Shown here: positions 17,580-29,669 of the stretch, in pieces
How positions within the stretch are numbered: the stretch's first letter is position 1
How the letters are laid out: each line of letters starts with the position of its first letter
NCBI RefSeq assembly: GCF_014904705.1
Contig: NZ_JACZCQ010000005.1
Location: 124,001-188,000, forward strand
Direction: 5' to 3'
Origin: Nisaea sediminum
GTDB taxonomy: Bacteria; Pseudomonadota; Alphaproteobacteria; Thalassobaculales; Thalassobaculaceae
Length of the DNA stretch: 64,000 bases
Made by a program: the position numbers and the translations under genes
Notes under the pieces: generated by a model
What the model was told of the DNA's origin: nothing
Databases searched by the model: none
The model's input: only the letters and a program-made list of their open reading frames with translations

Positions 17580-18038
17580 CTACCCCAGATCCTGCTCCGC
17601 CATCGCGATGCGGGCGTCGTGGAAGCGCGGGTTGAGGGCGAGGCACTGCTCGTAGCAGGTGCGGGCATGGTCGCGGTTGCCGGCGGCGTCGAACACCTGG
17701 CCGAGGGTGAACCAGGGATCGGGGTCGTCTGGCCTGAGATAGATCGAGCGGTTGAGGGCCGTCGCGGCAGGCTCCAGCCAGCCGGCCTCGAAACAGGTCG
17801 TGCCGAGCTGGCGCTGATGATCGGCGTCAGACGGGTCGAGCACCGCGGCCATGCCGATCAGCTGCGCCGCTTCGGCATGACGGCCGTTCTGCATGGCAAG
17901 AATGCTTTTGACATGGAGCGAGCGCGGGCTCTCCGGCTGCCCCTTCGTGACCTTGCGGTAGAGGTTCTCCAGCCGTGCCGTGCCGATATTCACCACCCCG
18001 CCGAGGCGCGACGGGGATGGATGTGAGGTCCGTGCCAT
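17580..18038 (-). CDS. Tetratricopeptide repeat protein
   Basis: A 152-residue protein with about three TPR units: residues ~40-73 (SILAMQNGRHAEAAQLIGMA), ~75-107 (QLGTTCFEAGWLEPAATALN) and ~108-141 (FTLGQVFDAAGNRDHARTCY). No signal peptide is seen, so it is probably a cytoplasmic protein-protein interaction module. Its start is 62 bp from the mtnP stop on the same strand. The partner is unknown. Confidence 0.75.
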   Translation of the reverse strand: MARTSHPSPSRLGGVVNIGTARLENLYRKVTKGQPESPRSLHVKSILAMQNGRHAEAAQLIGMAAVLDPSDADHQRQLGTTCFEAGWLEPAATALNRSIYLRPDDPDPWFTLGQVFDAAGNRDHARTCYEQCLALNPRFHDARIAMAEQDLG

Positions 18039-18100
18039 GACGCGGGTATCTTAGCCCGCGATTGACGGGAGCACCACCCGCGCCGCGCGCCGGGACGCGA

Positions 18101-18988
18101 TCAGCCCTTCAGCACCCGCCCGGCGACCGCGTCGAGCTTGGCGACAACGGCCGGATCGCGCGCGTCCGGATGGGTGATCAGGGCGAATTGCAGCGCGTTG
18201 TCGCCGCCCTGCTCGTCCACCTCCGGGCGCTTCGCCAGCATCGGCGCGACGGTGCGCACGAGGTTGCGCGCCTTCTCGGCATTGCCGGTCAGCACCTTGA
18301 TCACCTGCTCGACCGTCACGCTGTCATGGTCCGGATGCCAGCAGTCATAGTCGGTGACCATGGCGACGGTGGCATAGGGGATCTCCGCCTCGCGGGCGAG
18401 CTTGGCCTCCGGCATGTTGGTCATGCCGATCACGTCGCAGCCCCAGGACCGGTAGAGCGTGCTCTCGGCAAAGGTCGAGAATTGCGGGCCTTCCATGCAG
18501 ATATAGGTCCCGTTGACACTGTAGGGCAGGCCGATCTCCTCGCAGGCCGCCGCCAGCGCCGCCTGGATCCGCGCCGAGACCGGATGACTGAAGGAGACAT
18601 GCGCGGCGCAGCCGTTGGTAAAGAAGGTCTTCTCGCGCGCGAAGGTGCGGTCGATGAACTGGTCGATCAGCACGAAATGACCCGGCGCGTATTCCTCCTT
18701 GAGGGAGCCGACGGCGCTGAGCGAGACGATGTCGGTGACGCCGGCCCGTTTCATCGCGTCGATATTGGCGCGGTAGTTGATGCCGGACGGGTTCAGCTTG
18801 TGGCCGCGGCCGTGACGCGGCAGGAAGACCAGCTTCTGGCCATCGAGCTCGCCGAACAGGAGCTGGTCCGACGGCGTGCCGAAGGGCGACTCGACCGTCT
18901 CCCAGCGCGTGTTGGTCAGCCCGTCGATCTCGTAGATCCCGCTACCGCCGATAAAGCCAAGCACCGCGTCGCGTGTCAGGTCCGTCAT
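18101..18988 (-). CDS. mtnP: S-methyl-5'-thioadenosine phosphorylase
   Basis: A 295-residue purine nucleoside phosphorylase-family enzyme that splits methylthioadenosine (or adenosine) to adenine plus methylthioribose-1-phosphate in methionine salvage. Visible motifs are GFIGGSGIYEIDG at the N-terminus, the phosphate-site FLPRHGRGHKLNPS, ICMEGPQFSTFAEST (the usual MTAP purine/ribose-site block) and GMTNMPEAKLAREAEIPYA. The start at 18988 (MTDLTRDAVLGF) fits the family; open frame continues to 19132 without family similarity. No other mtn gene lies in the window. Confidence 0.92.
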   Translation of the reverse strand: MTDLTRDAVLGFIGGSGIYEIDGLTNTRWETVESPFGTPSDQLLFGELDGQKLVFLPRHGRGHKLNPSGINYRANIDAMKRAGVTDIVSLSAVGSLKEEYAPGHFVLIDQFIDRTFAREKTFFTNGCAAHVSFSHPVSARIQAALAAACEEIGLPYSVNGTYICMEGPQFSTFAESTLYRSWGCDVIGMTNMPEAKLAREAEIPYATVAMVTDYDCWHPDHDSVTVEQVIKVLTGNAEKARNLVRTVAPMLAKRPEVDEQGGDNALQFALITHPDARDPAVVAKLDAVAGRVLKG

Positions 18989-19147
18989 GATAATCGCCCA
19001 CCCAGATTGATGTCCGGCTTCTGGGTAGCCGAAGGACACTACCTTGCCAACGGCAAAAATGTCCGGGACGTGCTGCCGAGCTCGTGGAAACCGCAGATGT
19101 TTCATTGTCGGATTTTTTCTAATCAGGATCATTTTTTGCGACAGCCT

Positions 19148-19164
19148 GCTAACGCTCTGTTAGC
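19148..19164. promoter_or_regulatory. Inverted repeat upstream of the MHYT kinase gene
   Basis: GCTAAC-GCTCT-GTTAGC, a perfect 6-bp inverted repeat with a 5-base spacer, lies 97 bases before the kinase start and within the divergent mtnP/kinase gap. It is a candidate operator; nothing identifies a regulator. Confidence 0.3.
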
Positions 19165-19260
19165 GGTTCGCTGCTATTCATCGAACCTCAGGGTCTCTTT
19201 GCTCGGGAACCCATTCCGCATTTCCGCCCAATGGAGGGCATGACCGTCGGCTGAAGCTGG

Positions 19261-22724
<3,464 letters not shown>

Positions 22725-22728
<4 letters not shown>

Positions 22729-23825
22729 CATTCGAACCCCGAAGCCAGAAAACGATCCTCGTGGTCGACGACACTCCGGAAAATCTGACCCTCATGAACG
22801 GTCTCCTGAAGGACACCTACAAGGTCAAGATCGCAAATAGCGGGACGCGGGCGCTCGCGATCGCGGCGTCCGAACCGCGACCGGATCTCATTCTGCTCGA
22901 CGTGATGATGCCGGAAATGGACGGGTACGAAGTCTGCCGCCGGTTGAAGGCCGCCCCCGGCACCATCGATATCCCGGTTGTCTTTCTGACCGCGCGCAGC
23001 GATCAGGAGGACGAGTACCAGGGCCTCGAACTCGGGGCGGTGGATTACATCTCCAAGCCTATCAGCCCGCCGATCGTGCTCGCCCGGGTCCGCAATCATC
23101 TTCAGTTGAAACGGGCGGCCGATCTTCTGCGCGATCAGAACAGCTACCTCGAGGCCGAGGTCCGCCAGCGCACAGACGATATCCGGGCAATCCGCGACGC
23201 CACGATTGTCGCGCTCGCCTCGCTCGCGGAAACACGGGATACGGAAACCGGAAACCATATCCGGCGCACCCAGGACTATGTGAAGGTCCTTGCCGAAGAG
23301 CTGCGCCATCACCCGGCTTTCAGGGATGCCCTGACGACGGAAATGATCGAGTTGATGCACCGGTCGGCGCCGTTGCACGATATCGGCAAGGTCGGCGTTC
23401 CGGACGCGGTGCTGCTGAAACCCGGACGCCTGACACCCGAGGAGTTCGAGATCATGAAGTCGCACGCGGTTCTGGGGCATGACGCTCTGGCGAAGGCGGA
23501 GGCCGTGGCCGGCGGCGGCGACGAGAAGAGCTTCCTCCGGGTCGCGCGCGAGATCGCCCTCACCCACCATGAACGGTGGGACGGCTCGGGATATCCCCAG
23601 GGTCTCGCCGGCAAGGACATCCCCGTCGCCGGCCGCCTGATGTCGATTGCCGACGCTTATGACGCAATGATCTCGCAGCGGGTGTACAAGGCCGCGATGC
23701 CGCACGAGGACGCGGTCGGGGAGATCCGCAAGGGCCGGGGCACGCAGTTCGACCCCGATGTCGTCGACGCGTTTCTCTCGATCGAAGAGAGGTTCCGCCA
23801 GATCGCGGCCTCACACGCGGACTGA
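22725..23825 (+). CDS. Response regulator with HD-GYP cyclic-di-GMP phosphodiesterase domain
   Basis: A 366-residue RpfG-type output protein. The receiver spans residues ~5-125 with phospho-acceptor D59 in LLDVMMPEMDG. The HD-GYP domain has H218-D219 in APLHDIGKVGVP, the pair HH in ALTHHERWDGSGYP, and an intact GYP at 289-291. It should hydrolyse c-di-GMP when phosphorylated by the kinase encoded just upstream (ATGA overlap). A strong terminator lies right after the stop. Confidence 0.93.
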
Positions 23826-23857
23826 CAAGGCCGGCGACAACCCTGCAGACAAAAGAA

Positions 23858-23883
23858 AAGGCCGCGTCCGAAGACGCGGCCTT
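23858..23883. terminator. Bidirectional rho-independent terminator
   Basis: Stem AAGGCCGCGTC (23858-23868) and GACGCGGCCTT (23873-23883) with a CGAA loop. A-rich and T-rich flanks lie on either side. It sits between the convergent HD-GYP gene and petC and can end both transcripts. Confidence 0.9.
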
Positions 23884-23906
23884 CGCTTTTCAGACTGTTA
23901 GCGGGA

Positions 23907-24680
23907 TCAGTGCACGTCGGCCCAGATCTTCCGCTTCGAGGCGTAGAACAGACCGGAGAGCACGATCAGGAACAGGATCACCGCGATGCCGGTCTGCTTG
24001 CGGGTTTCCATGTTCGGCTCGGAAGCCCAGGCGAGGAAGGTGGTCACGTCCTTCGCCATCTGCTCGACGCTGGCCTTGGTGCCGTCGGCATAGGTCACGC
24101 CATCGGCATAGAGCGGCTGCGCCATGGCGATCTGATGGCCCGGGAAGTACTTGTTGTAGTTCATCCCCGCCATCAGGGTGACGCCGGCCGGAACTTCCTC
24201 GTAACCGGTCAGCACGCCGTAGACATAGTCCTCGAAGCCGGCCCGCGCATCGACGATGAGCGAGAGGTCCGGCGGAAGGGCGCCGCCGTTGGAGGCGCGC
24301 GCCGCATTCTCGTTCGCGAACGGCGCCGGGAAACGGTCGGCGGGCGTGCCCGGACGGGTGTACATCTCGCCTTCGTCGTTCGGGCCGTCCTGGACCTCGT
24401 ACTGCGCCGCGATCGCCTTCACCTCGTCCTCCGAATACCCGAGATCGGTCAGGTTGCGGAAGGCGATATAGTCAAGCGAATGGCAGGTCGAGCAGACTTC
24501 CCGGTAGACCTGCAGGCCGCGCTGGGCCGCAGCCCGGTCCAGCGTTCCGAAGATACCGTTGAACGACCAATCCTGCTTCGGCAGGACAACGGCTTCACCG
24601 GCGGCGTTCGCCGGCTGTGCTCCACCGAGAGCGAGAACGGCGACGGTAGCGGTTGCCGCGATCAGAGACTTGATACCCAT
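23907..24680 (-). CDS. petC: Cytochrome c1 of the bc1 complex
   Basis: A 257-residue haem subunit of ubiquinol:cytochrome c reductase. The signal peptide is [20 protein letters not shown] followed by QPANA. The c-type haem site CSTCHSLDY lies near residue 63 and the axial-methionine region is GVTLMAGMNYNKY. The C-terminal anchor is GIAVILFLIVLSGLFYASKR. The start overlaps the petB stop by one base (TAATG). Haem attachment depends on the Ccm system encoded earlier in the window. Confidence 0.95.
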   Translation of the reverse strand: MGIKSLIAATATVAVLALGGAQPANAAGEAVVLPKQDWSFNGIFGTLDRAAAQRGLQVYREVCSTCHSLDYIAFRNLTDLGYSEDEVKAIAAQYEVQDGPNDEGEMYTRPGTPADRFPAPFANENAARASNGGALPPDLSLIVDARAGFEDYVYGVLTGYEEVPAGVTLMAGMNYNKYFPGHQIAMAQPLYADGVTYADGTKASVEQMAKDVTTFLAWASEPNMETRKQTGIAVILFLIVLSGLFYASKRKIWADVH

Positions 24681-25936
24681 TATGCTTTCTCCTTCGCGGC
24701 AGCCGGTGCTGCGGCAGGTCCGCCGGCACCGCCTAGAACGGACTCACTGATGCTCTTGGGGAGCGGCTTCGGTGTCTCGAAGATCGAGAGCAGCGGCAGC
24801 GCGATCAGGAAGTAGAAGAAGTAGTAAGCGGTCGCGAAGCGGGCCGCGATGACATAGGTGCCTTCCGCCGGTTTGCCGCCGAGCCAGGTCAGCAGGACGC
24901 AGTCGACGAAGAGCAGCCAGAAGAAGATCTTGAAGACCGGGCGGAACTTGCCGCTGCGCACCGGCGAACGGTCGAGCCACGGCAGGATGAACAGCACCGC
25001 GATGGCGCCGAACATGGCCAGCACGCCGAGCAGTTTGTCCGGGATCGCGCGCAGGATCGCGTAGAACGGCAGGAAGTACCATTCCGGAACGATGTGCGCC
25101 GGCGTGACCAGCGGGTTGGCCGGAATGTAGTTGTCCGGATGCCCGAGGAAGTTCGGCGCGAAGAACACGAACCCGCAGAACGGGATCAGGAAGACGGCGA
25201 GGCCGAACATGTCCTTGATCGTGTAGTACGGGTGGAACGGAATGGTGTCCTGCGGCCCCTTCACGTCGATGCCGAGCGGGTTGTTCGAGCCGAAGCGGTG
25301 CAGCGCCACGATGTGCAGCACGACGACCGCGAAGATCACGAACGGCAGCAGGTAGTGCAGGGCGAAGAACCGGTTCAGGGTCGGGTTGTCGACCGAGAAG
25401 CCGCCCCACAGCCAGGTCACGATGCTGTCGCCGACGACCGGGATCGCGGAGAACAGGTTGGTGATGACGGTGGCGCCCCAGAAGCTCATCTGGCCCCAGG
25501 GAAGCACGTAGCCCATGAAGGCGGTGGCCATCATCAGCAGCATGATCACGACGCCCAGCATCCAGAGCAGCTCGCGCGGCGCCTTGTAGGAACCGTAATA
25601 GAGGCCTCGGAAGATGTGGATGTAGACGGCGATGAAGAAGAAGCTGGCGCCGTTCATGTGGATGTAGCGGATCAGCCAGCCGGAATTGACGTCGCGCATG
25701 ATGCGCTCGACCGAGGCGAAGGCGTAGTCCACATGCGGCGTGTAGTGCATCGCAAGCGTGATGCCGGTCACCAGCATGATGACGAGCATGATCCCGGCGA
25801 GCGAGCCGAAGTTCCACCAGTAGCTGAGGTTCTTCGGGGTCGGATATTCGTGCGCTTCGTGATGCAGGAAGCTGAAGATCGGCAGGCGGTGGTCGATCCA
25901 CCGGACAACCGGATTGGAGAAGTTAGCAGTGCTCAT
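24680..25936 (-). CDS. petB: Cytochrome b of the bc1 complex
   Basis: A 418-residue eight-helix dihaem subunit forming the quinol oxidation and quinone reduction sites. Diagnostic motifs include [20 protein letters not shown], the Qo loop [16 protein letters not shown] (PEWY retained), and [16 protein letters not shown]. It contains both N- and C-terminal domains as a single protein, normal for alphaproteobacteria. The Rieske gene ends 12 bp upstream. Confidence 0.96.
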   Translation of the reverse strand: MSTANFSNPVVRWIDHRLPIFSFLHHEAHEYPTPKNLSYWWNFGSLAGIMLVIMLVTGITLAMHYTPHVDYAFASVERIMRDVNSGWLIRYIHMNGASFFFIAVYIHIFRGLYYGSYKAPRELLWMLGVVIMLLMMATAFMGYVLPWGQMSFWGATVITNLFSAIPVVGDSIVTWLWGGFSVDNPTLNRFFALHYLLPFVIFAVVVLHIVALHRFGSNNPLGIDVKGPQDTIPFHPYYTIKDMFGLAVFLIPFCGFVFFAPNFLGHPDNYIPANPLVTPAHIVPEWYFLPFYAILRAIPDKLLGVLAMFGAIAVLFILPWLDRSPVRSGKFRPVFKIFFWLLFVDCVLLTWLGGKPAEGTYVIAARFATAYYFFYFLIALPLLSIFETPKPLPKSISESVLGGAGGPAAAPAAAKEKA

Positions 25937-25948
25937 CGATCAGCCCCC

Positions 25949-26479
25949 TCAACCGATTCTAATCGCGGCGTCGCCGGTAAACTCGTAAGGCGGCACATGC
26001 AGATTCTGCGGTGCCGGGCCTTTGCGGATCCGACCGGAGGTATCGTAGTGAGAGCCGTGGCAAGGGCAGAACCACCCGCCGTAATCGCCGCGCGGCTCGG
26101 TCGTCTTCTGGCCGAGCGGCACGCAGCCGAGATGGGTGCAGATGCCGACGAGGATCAGCCATTCCGGCTTCTCGACCCGTTGCGCATCCGGGGTCGGATC
26201 CGGCAGATCGCCGAGATCGACATCCTCGGCTTCCTTGATTTCTTCCGCCGTGCGGTGCCGGATGAAAACCGGTTTGCCCCGCCAGACCACGGTGATCGAC
26301 ATGCCCACTTCGATCGCGGAGAGATCAACCTCCGTGCTCGCGAGGGCCAGCGTATCGGCAGCAGGGTTCATCTGGTTGATGAACGGCCATACCGCGGCCG
26401 CGGCGCCAACCGCACCGACGGCACCGCTGGCGACGTTGATAAAGTCGCGCCGTGTCGCGCCTTCTTCCATCTCAGCCAT
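25949..26479 (-). CDS. petA: Rieske iron-sulfur subunit of the bc1 complex
   Basis: A 176-residue subunit carrying the 2Fe-2S cluster. The ligand boxes are [12 protein letters not shown] and CPCHGSHYD. The N-terminus has a twin-arginine-type sequence [20 protein letters not shown] serving as uncleaved anchor. It is the first gene of petABC on the minus strand, with a candidate promoter at 26610-26638. Confidence 0.95.
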   Translation of the reverse strand: MAEMEEGATRRDFINVASGAVGAVGAAAAVWPFINQMNPAADTLALASTEVDLSAIEVGMSITVVWRGKPVFIRHRTAEEIKEAEDVDLGDLPDPTPDAQRVEKPEWLILVGICTHLGCVPLGQKTTEPRGDYGGWFCPCHGSHYDTSGRIRKGPAPQNLHVPPYEFTGDAAIRIG

Positions 26480-26609
26480 TGTAATTCAGCACCTCTCGCC
26501 CACTTTTAATTCGACAGGGAACTTATCCCGTCCCCCACCGCGGTGAGTGCGACACAAGGTCGCGCGCGACCGGCAGGAATTCTAGCCTGCTCCGACGTCA
26601 TTGCTCCGT

Positions 26610-26638
26610 CCTATACTACCCCCTGAACCCAATTGCAA
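26610..26638 (-). promoter_or_regulatory. Candidate promoter of the petABC operon
   Basis: On the minus strand TTGCAA (26638-26633), 17 bases, TATAGG (26615-26610), about 130 bases before petA, in the divergent gap shared with trmL. The match is by eye. Confidence 0.3.
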
Positions 26639-26676
26639 AGTCTCCCTAACCTCTCGCGAGCAATAGGCGTCGAACC

Positions 26677-27156
26677 GTGCGAATTGCGCTCTATCAACCG
26701 GATATCCCTCAGAATACCGGAACCATCCTGCGCCTTGCAGCCTGCTTCGGCGTCGGGGTCGATATCATCGAACCCTGCGGCTTCGCCCTGAGCGACGCGC
26801 GGATGCGACGCGCGGGCATGGATTACGTCGATCACGTCGACTGGAAGCGGCACATCTCCTGGGAGCGCTTCAAGGACGACCGGACGTCCGGTCGCCTCGT
26901 TCTGCTAACCACGAAAGCGGCGGACCCTCTGCAGGAATTCAGTTTTTCCGAAAGCGATACTCTCCTCTTCGGACGGGAATCGGCCGGCGTTCCGGACGAG
27001 ATTCACGCCGCCGCCGACGCGCGGGTGCTGATTCCCATGCGGCACGGCCTGCGCTCCCTCAACATCGCGGTCAGTGCCTCGATCGCGCTCTGGGAAAGCG
27101 CTCCGGCAGACCGGGCTGCGCCAAACAGATCAGCGCTAGATTTCTGCGAGCGGTGA
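26677..27156 (+). CDS. trmL: tRNA (cytidine/uridine-34-2'-O)-methyltransferase TrmL
   Basis: A 159-residue SPOUT-class methyltransferase that 2'-O-methylates the wobble base of tRNA-Leu. The start is GTG at 26677, matching the family start MRIALYQPDIPQNTGTILRL. The knot motifs are LLFGRESAGVPDEI and IPMRHGLRSLNIAVSASIAL near the C-terminus. Length is typical of TrmL. It is divergent from petA and a single-gene unit as far as I can see. Confidence 0.92.
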   Translation: MRIALYQPDIPQNTGTILRLAACFGVGVDIIEPCGFALSDARMRRAGMDYVDHVDWKRHISWERFKDDRTSGRLVLLTTKAADPLQEFSFSESDTLLFGRESAGVPDEIHAAADARVLIPMRHGLRSLNIAVSASIALWESAPADRAAPNRSALDFCER

Positions 27157-27300
27157 CACATCCGCACCAGACCTCTTTCGGCAATAGGCATAGTCATTGT
27201 CCGAGCACGGGCTATACTCGATTTCATCGGTCGCGGCGGCTGACTCACGCGATATTGTTTGGACTATTAAGGTGTTTTTAGTGACACCGGGCGCATGTAA

Positions 27301-27313
27301 GAACGAGTGTTCC
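27301..27313. promoter_or_regulatory. Candidate TetR operator upstream of the TetR gene
   Basis: GAACGAGTGTTCC, containing the inverted repeat GAAC-N4-GTTC. It agrees at 11 of 13 positions with the site at 28058-28070 before the peroxiredoxin-like gene. It lies 8 bases upstream of a consensus TTGACA at 27322-27327, so binding could control the regulator's own promoter. Confidence 0.5.
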
Positions 27314-27355
27314 GCCGGTTCTTGACAATCCCCGCTCAGAGATCATCCTAACCTC

Positions 27356-27970
27356 ATGGCAAGACAGAAAGAGTTCGACCGGGCAGAAGTCCTGGAAAAC
27401 GCGATGCGGGCATTCTGGCGCCGCGGATACGAGGCGACGTCCGTGCAGGATCTGGTCGAGGCGACCGGGATCAACCGGGGCTCGATGTACGATACCTTCG
27501 GCGACAAGCGCGGCCTCTTTCAGGCCGCCGTTCAGCACTACATTTCCAGCGTCAGCACCGAACGGCTGAAGAAAGTCAGCGAAGCCGAACATCCGGTGAC
27601 GGGCATCAGGGCCTATTTCGAAGGGCTCGTCGAATTCTCCGTCGGCGACGGGCGCGAGCTCGGATGCCTGATCACGAATTCCGTGGTCGAGCTTGCGCCG
27701 CACGACGCCGTGATCGGCGAGACCCTGCGCAAGAGCTTCGCCCGGGTCGAGGATACCTTCTATCGCGCCCTGTTACGGGCCCAGCAGGCCGGCGAACTCG
27801 TCGCCGGTCAGGATATCCGCGCCCTGGCCCGGTTCCTGACGGCAACGACGAACGGGCTGCGCGTGCTCGCCCGCGCCGATGCGGACGTCGCGACCCTCCG
27901 CGACGTGGTGGACAGCGCCATGTCCGTGCTCGAAGACCGGAAACCGGACCTGCCGGCAGCGGCCGAGTAA
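27356..27970 (+). CDS. TetR/AcrR family transcriptional regulator
   Basis: A 204-residue regulator. The helix-turn-helix is TSVQDLVEATGINRGSMYDT near residues 28-47, followed by FGDKRGLFQAAV. The C-terminal ligand domain contains RELGCLITNSVVELAP, with a cysteine at the position seen in many regulators of this subgroup. A consensus -35 and a palindrome precede it, and a near-copy of the palindrome precedes the next gene. It therefore probably represses itself and the peroxiredoxin-like gene. Ligand unknown; electrophile or quinone sensing is a guess. Confidence 0.88.
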   Translation: MARQKEFDRAEVLENAMRAFWRRGYEATSVQDLVEATGINRGSMYDTFGDKRGLFQAAVQHYISSVSTERLKKVSEAEHPVTGIRAYFEGLVEFSVGDGRELGCLITNSVVELAPHDAVIGETLRKSFARVEDTFYRALLRAQQAGELVAGQDIRALARFLTATTNGLRVLARADADVATLRDVVDSAMSVLEDRKPDLPAAAE

Positions 27971-28047
27971 CACCTCCCTCCGAACACTCCAGTCCTCACT
28001 TCCTTTGCGCGGACGAGACCCGTTCCGTTTTCGCAGCTATGTCCTTG

Positions 28048-28075
28048 TTGTTTTTTGGAATGAATGTTCCATAAT
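28048..28075 (+). promoter_or_regulatory. Candidate promoter with embedded TetR operator, upstream of the peroxiredoxin-like gene
   Basis: TTGTTT (28048-28053) and CATAAT (28070-28075) are spaced by 16 bases. Within the spacer lies TGGAA-N6-TTCCA (28056-28071), whose core GAATGAATGTTCC (28058-28070) resembles the site before the TetR gene. A repressor bound there would block RNA polymerase. Confidence 0.5.
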
Positions 28076-28107
28076 CAATTGAACGCTCTATCCCAAAGGA
28101 ACATCCC

Positions 28108-28674
28108 ATGTCGCAGCTCACCCCCCTATTTCCCCGCAAGCCGGTTCCCGCATTGTCGGTCCCGACTCTCGACGGCAGCACCTGGAGCCTTGCCGACTCC
28201 AAGCCTGAAAATTTCACCATGGTCGTCGTCTATCGCGGCCTGCATTGCCCGATCTGCGGCAACTACCTGAAGGACCTCGACCGCAAGCTCGCCGACTTCA
28301 GGGAACGTGGCGTCGAGGTCATCGTGCTCTCCAGCGACGACGAGGCGCGCGCCAAGCAGGCCAAGGAAGACTGGAAGATCGAGAATCTGACCATGGGCTA
28401 CGGCCTGACGCTGCGGAAGGCGCGCGAGTGGGGACTTTACGTTTCCTCCGGCCGTGGCAAGACCTCGGTCGGCATCGAGGAACCGAACCTGTTCGTCGAA
28501 CCCGGTCTTTTCCTGATCCGGCCGAACGGTGAGCTGTATTTCGCCACGGTTCAGACCATGCCGTTCGCGCGGCCGGACTTCGGCGCGATCCTGAAGGCCC
28601 TCGATTTCGTGATCGCGAAGGATTATCCGGGCCGCGGCGAGATCATCGACATTCCGGCCGAGGCCGCCGAGTAA
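28108..28674 (+). CDS. Peroxiredoxin-like (AhpC/TSA family) protein
   Basis: A 188-residue thioredoxin-fold protein with the active-site region YRGLHCPICGNYLKDLDRKL near residues 42-61. The first cysteine of CPIC is the likely peroxidatic or nucleophilic residue. No signal peptide, so cytoplasmic. Conserved later segments include VEVIVLSSDDEARAKQA and LFLIRPNGELYFATVQTMPF. It probably reduces peroxides or other oxidised substrates. Its promoter carries the operator-like repeat shared with the upstream TetR gene. Confidence 0.82.
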   Translation: MSQLTPLFPRKPVPALSVPTLDGSTWSLADSKPENFTMVVVYRGLHCPICGNYLKDLDRKLADFRERGVEVIVLSSDDEARAKQAKEDWKIENLTMGYGLTLRKAREWGLYVSSGRGKTSVGIEEPNLFVEPGLFLIRPNGELYFATVQTMPFARPDFGAILKALDFVIAKDYPGRGEIIDIPAEAAE

Positions 28675-28774
28675 CCTCGAACCCGACCGGAGGCTGCCCG
28701 GCAGCCTCCGGTTCCGGCACCGAGCGAGGTCAAATCCGCTGGCACGGTGCCCGGCCATGCGCTACTAGGGCTGC

Positions 28775-29659
28775 GTGACCGTTCATCCTTTGAAAAAACT
28801 GCGCTTCCGGCTCGAAGCCTGGCTCGTCCGGGGCCTGCTCGTCCTGCTGCGCCAGCTGCCGCTCGATTTCTCGTCCTGGCTCGGCGGCGCCGTCATGCGC
28901 GGTATCGGGCCCCTGCTGCCCGCGCACAAGGTCGCGCGCCGCAATCTCGAACGCGCCTTCCCGGAGAAGGACAATGCCGGGATCGGCCGCATCCTCACGG
29001 GCATGTGGGACAATCTCGGACGGACGGCCGGCGAATACCCCCATCATGTGACCATCGCGCGCGAGGCCGGCCGGCGCGTCGAAATTCGCGGCACCGACAT
29101 GATCGAGGCGTTCGCCGGCAATCCGCGGCCGGCGATCTTCGTCTCGGCGCATCTCGCCAATTGGGAGATCATGCCGATCGTCGGCGCCCTTCACGGCGTC
29201 TATCTGAGCTCCGTCTACCGCCGCCCGAACAATCCCTATCTCGCCTCAGTGTTCGAGGACCGCCTGACGCATCCGCAGATGAGCCTGATCGCCAAGGGAC
29301 CTTCGGCCGGACGCGAATTGCTGCGGGTTCTGAAACAGGACCGGCCGGTCGCGATGCTGATCGACCAGAAACTGCGCGAGGGGATCCCGGTTTCGTTTTT
29401 CGGCCGCGAGGCGATGACGCCCAGTGCCTTCGCCGAATTCGCGCTCAAGCTCGGCTGCGATGTCGTCCCGACCCGGATCGAACGGCTCGGCGGTGCGCAT
29501 TTCCGGCTGAGCGTCCTGCCGCCGATTGAAAAGCCGGACACCGGAGATCACGCGGAAGACGTCAGGCGCCTCACGCAGGCCGCGACGTCGGTGATCGAGG
29601 AATGGGTCCGCGAAAGGCCCGCCGAGTGGTTCTGGGTCCACAAGCGCTGGCCGGACTGA
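28775..29659 (+). CDS. Lipid A lauroyl/myristoyl acyltransferase (LpxL/HtrB family)
   Basis: A 294-residue inner-membrane acyltransferase that adds a secondary acyl chain to lipid A. The start is GTG at 28775. The catalytic HxxxxE motif appears as FVSAHLANWEIMP near residues 125-137. Other family motifs are YRRPNNPYLASVFEDRL, LIDQKLREGIPVSFFGR and EWFWVHKRWPD at the extreme C-terminus. It is convergent with the MsbA-type exporter gene 10 bp away, which would flip the finished lipid A. Acyl length specificity is not determinable. Confidence 0.9.
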   Translation: MTVHPLKKLRFRLEAWLVRGLLVLLRQLPLDFSSWLGGAVMRGIGPLLPAHKVARRNLERAFPEKDNAGIGRILTGMWDNLGRTAGEYPHHVTIAREAGRRVEIRGTDMIEAFAGNPRPAIFVSAHLANWEIMPIVGALHGVYLSSVYRRPNNPYLASVFEDRLTHPQMSLIAKGPSAGRELLRVLKQDRPVAMLIDQKLREGIPVSFFGREAMTPSAFAEFALKLGCDVVPTRIERLGGAHFRLSVLPPIEKPDTGDHAEDVRRLTQAATSVIEEWVRERPAEWFWVHKRWPD

Positions 29660-29669
29660 CGCGGGACGC

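Noticed and set aside
18989-19132. N-terminal extension of mtnP from 19132
   Set aside because: The extra residues do not resemble the phosphorylase family and the internal ATG at 18988 gives the normal start.
27271-27288. Short hairpin-like GGTGT/ACACC repeat ahead of the TetR gene
   Set aside because: Only a 5-bp stem with an 8-base loop; likely chance.
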